The notes beneath the pieces were generated by a model. It had not been told where the DNA came from and did no database searches. It saw only the letters and a program-made list of their open reading frames with translations. Source: Chloroflexota bacterium (GTDB lineage: Bacteria; Chloroflexota; Limnocylindria; QHBO01). From it: a stretch of 8,861 nucleotides of DNA. Both the position numbers and the translations under genes were made by a program. The DNA is taken from NCBI GenBank assembly GCA_019348395.1, contig JAHWJN010000045.1, forward strand, positions 1 to 8,861. The letters are read 5' to 3'. Within the stretch, counting starts at the first letter, position 1; each line of letters starts with the position of its first letter. This document shows positions 5,358 through 8,861 of this stretch, in pieces.

Positions 5358-6398
5358 GTGGAGAGTGACGCCGATCAGCCGGTCCTGGCGATCGACCTCG
5401 GCGGTACGCAGATCCGCACCGCGCTGGTCACCCCCGACCGCCAGGTCGTCGCGCGCCGCGCCGAACCGACCCGGGACGATCGTGGTGTGGATGCCGTCAT
5501 CGACCACATCGGCCGGCTCGCGACTGAGACCCGGGAAGAGGCGGTCTCCGCAGGGTACGCCCCGGCGGTCGGCGTCGGCATCAGCTCGCCCGGCCCGCTC
5601 GACCCGTGGCGCGGCATCGTCGTGGCGCCGCCCAACCTCGTCGGCTGGCGGGACGTGCCGCTCCGCGAGGCCATTGCCGGCAGCCTGGGCCTGCCGACCT
5701 TCCTCGAGCGTGATACCAACGTGGCCGCCCGCGCCGAGTGGCGCTACGGCGCGGCACGTGACACCCGCGACCTGGTCTACATCACCGTCTCCACCGGCAT
5801 CGGCGGCGCCGCGGTCATCGACGGCCGACCGCTGACCGGCCCCGGCGGCACGGCCGGCGAGTTCGGCCACCTGGTGGTGGATCTCGATGGGCCGCGCTGC
5901 GGTTGCGGCGGGATCGGCCACGTGGAGGCCATCGCATCGGGCACCGGCCTTGCACGAGCGGGAGCCGAGCTCGTCCGACGGGGCGAAGCGCCGATCCTCG
6001 CCGCCCGGGCGCCGGATCCCGATCTCGTGGAGGCCGTGGACGTCGCGCGAGCCGCGGATGATGGCGACGCCGCCTGTCGCGAGCTCCTGGAGCGCGCGTG
6101 GGTCGCCATCGGCGCCATGTGCGCCTCGATCGTCAACGCGCTCAACCCGGAGGTGATCGTGATGGGAGGCGGAATCGCGGAGCACCATCCGCGGCTGTAC
6201 GAGGTGGCCCGCGCGGAGCTTGTGCGACGCGCGCTTCCCATCCTCGTCGACCGCGTGCGCATCGTTCCCGCCGCCCTCGGCCCCGACGTCTCGCTGATCG
6301 GCGCGCTGCCGATCGTCACCGAACGCATTGGCGACCCGCGCTATGACGGGTCGCATCGGCCGCAGACGGCCGCGCAAGGAGGAGCTTCACGTCCGTGA
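5358..6398 (+). CDS. ROK-family sugar kinase, probable glucokinase
   Basis: The likely role is ATP-dependent phosphorylation of glucose to glucose-6-phosphate in the cytoplasm, at the entry to glycolysis. The protein has 346 residues, slightly longer than the usual 300-320 because of a polar tail. Visible motifs are the phosphate-binding [10 protein letters not shown] (13-22), ISSPGPLD (75-82), catalytic Asp119 in ERDTN, the second phosphate loop STGIGG (145-150), AGEFGH with Glu168 and His171, and the ROK zinc motif at 181-190. A GGGIAEHH turn lies at 270-277. The usual C-x-C-G-x-x-G-C-x-E has His188 where the third Cys is expected, so the site would be His171/Cys181/Cys183/His188. The GTG start is chosen because the ATP motif comes soon after and the -10 box lies just upstream. 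The stop overlaps the gap start (GTGA). The glucose preference comes from context. Other hexoses or N-acetylated sugars remain possible. Confidence 0.85.
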   Translation: MESDADQPVLAIDLGGTQIRTALVTPDRQVVARRAEPTRDDRGVDAVIDHIGRLATETREEAVSAGYAPAVGVGISSPGPLDPWRGIVVAPPNLVGWRDVPLREAIAGSLGLPTFLERDTNVAARAEWRYGAARDTRDLVYITVSTGIGGAAVIDGRPLTGPGGTAGEFGHLVVDLDGPRCGCGGIGHVEAIASGTGLARAGAELVRRGEAPILAARAPDPDLVEAVDVARAADDGDAACRELLERAWVAIGAMCASIVNALNPEVIVMGGGIAEHHPRLYEVARAELVRRALPILVDRVRIVPAALGPDVSLIGALPIVTERIGDPRYDGSHRPQTAAQGGASRP

Positions 6399-7405
6399 GT
6401 ACCCGCATCGGCATCAACGGATTCGGTCGCATCGGCCGCCAGACGCTCAAGGCCATCCTCGAGCGACATCCCGGCGACCTCGAGGTGGTCGCGGTCAACG
6501 ACCTTGCCGACGACGAGACCAACGCCCACCTGTTCAAGTACGACTCGACCTACGGCCGCTTCGACGGTGAGGTGACTGCCGGCGACAACGAGATCGTCGT
6601 GAACGGCAATGCCATCCGCTCGTTCAGCGAGAAGGATCCGGCGGCCCTGCCGTGGGGCGACCTCGGGGTCGACATCGTGGTCGAGTCGACGGGCATCTTC
6701 ACCGATGCCACCCGGGCGAAGGCGCACGTCGACGCCGGCGCGAAGAAGGTGATCATCTCCGCCCCCGCCAAGAACGAGGACATCACCCTGGTCCTCGGGG
6801 TGAACGAGGACCGATACGACTCGGCCCGGCACCACATTGTCAGCAACGCCAGCTGCACGACCAATGGGCTGGCGCTGCCGGCCAAGGTCATCTTCGACCG
6901 CTTCGGGATCGAGCGCGGCCTGATGACCACCATCCACAGCTATACCAACGACCAGAACGTGCTCGACGTCTTTCACAAGGACCTGCGCCGCGCCCGCAGC
7001 GCGGGGCAGAACATCATCCCGACCTCGACCGGCGCGGCAAAGGCACTCTCGCTCGTCATCCCGGAGTTGAAGGGCAGGTTCGACGGGTTCTCGCTCCGTG
7101 TTCCGACCCCGACCGTCAGTGTCATCGACTTCGTGGCCATCACCGGGCAGCCCGTCACCGCCGAGGCGGCCAACCAGGCGCTGCGTGAGGCCGCGGATGG
7201 CCCGATGAAGGGCCTGCTCGGCTACACCGACGAGAAGCTGGTGAGCATGGATTTCAAGGGGGACGAGCGCTCGAGCATCATCGACGCCGAGTCGACCATG
7301 GTCACCGGCGACCGGCTGCTCAAGGTCATCGCCTGGTACGACAACGAGTGGGGCTACTCGTGCCGCGTCGCGGATCTCGCGAAGTTCATGGCCGAGCGGC
7401 TGTAG
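6395..7405 (+). CDS. gap: Glyceraldehyde-3-phosphate dehydrogenase, type I
   Basis: This enzyme oxidises glyceraldehyde-3-phosphate to 1,3-bisphosphoglycerate with NAD and phosphate in glycolysis. At 336 residues it has normal length. It shows the Rossmann loop INGFGRIGR (7-15), Asp36 after AVN (usual for NAD use), catalytic Cys154 in SNASCTTN, and His181 in HSYTNDQ. The substrate-site STGAAKA (211-217), RVPTPTVSV (235-243) and the C-terminal [12 protein letters not shown] (314-325) are also present. In the cofactor loop the usual [11 protein letters not shown] reads [11 protein letters not shown] (191-201), replacing the Leu-Pro pair by Val-Phe. The GTG start overlaps the kinase stop by 4 nt, and AAGGAGG (6376-6382) lies 12 nt upstream. 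pgk follows after 10 nt. The assignment is very secure. Confidence 0.97.
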   Translation: MSTRIGINGFGRIGRQTLKAILERHPGDLEVVAVNDLADDETNAHLFKYDSTYGRFDGEVTAGDNEIVVNGNAIRSFSEKDPAALPWGDLGVDIVVESTGIFTDATRAKAHVDAGAKKVIISAPAKNEDITLVLGVNEDRYDSARHHIVSNASCTTNGLALPAKVIFDRFGIERGLMTTIHSYTNDQNVLDVFHKDLRRARSAGQNIIPTSTGAAKALSLVIPELKGRFDGFSLRVPTPTVSVIDFVAITGQPVTAEAANQALREAADGPMKGLLGYTDEKLVSMDFKGDERSSIIDAESTMVTGDRLLKVIAWYDNEWGYSCRVADLAKFMAERL

Positions 7406-7415
7406 GGAGGCGCCG

Positions 7416-8861
<1,446 letters not shown>

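Overview
This is high-GC DNA (roughly 70% by eye) from a bacterial chromosome. The gene set is housekeeping and metabolic, with nothing phage- or transposon-like. GTG, TTG and ATG starts are all used, and two genes have a -10 box only 7-8 nt before the start codon. Together with a DUF5679-type mini zinc ribbon and a secreted lamin-tail protein, this suggests a Chloroflexota lineage (Limnocylindria-like) or a high-GC actinobacterium-like group. That placement is inference, because no rRNA or other phylogenetic marker lies in the window.

Left part (1-1225). The window opens with the 3' end of carB (carbamoyl-phosphate synthase large chain), which stops without the usual C-terminal allosteric domain. 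A 253-nt convergent gap follows, holding a 10-bp tandem repeat and a long hairpin. Next, on the minus strand, is an unrecognised four-helix membrane protein with a disordered N-terminus. It has an apparently leaderless promoter preceded by three 11-bp direct repeats. These repeats sit in the divergent intergenic region shared with the next gene.

Middle part (1226-5297). A 969-residue exported protein follows: signal peptide, lamin-tail domain, two duplicated OB-fold-like modules on proline-rich linkers, and a C-terminal membrane anchor. It has no visible nuclease domain. A small promoter region then leads to a uridine-phosphorylase family enzyme (TTG start) and, 14 nt after its stop, a 47-residue double-CxxC protein. 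A 14-bp GC-rich hairpin closes this unit.

Right part (5298-8861). A ROK-family sugar kinase, apparently leaderless, heads a tightly packed glycolytic operon: ROK kinase, gap, pgk, eno (eno is cut by the window end). The junctions are GTGA, a 10-nt gap, and ATGA. The cluster would carry glucose phosphorylation and the glyceraldehyde-3-phosphate to phosphoenolpyruvate section of glycolysis on one transcript. The phosphoglycerate mutase step and triose-phosphate isomerase are not in the window.

No new defence or mobile system was found. The observations most worth following up are the shortened CarB, the 11-bp repeat array, the leaderless promoters, and the nuclease-less lamin-tail/OB protein.
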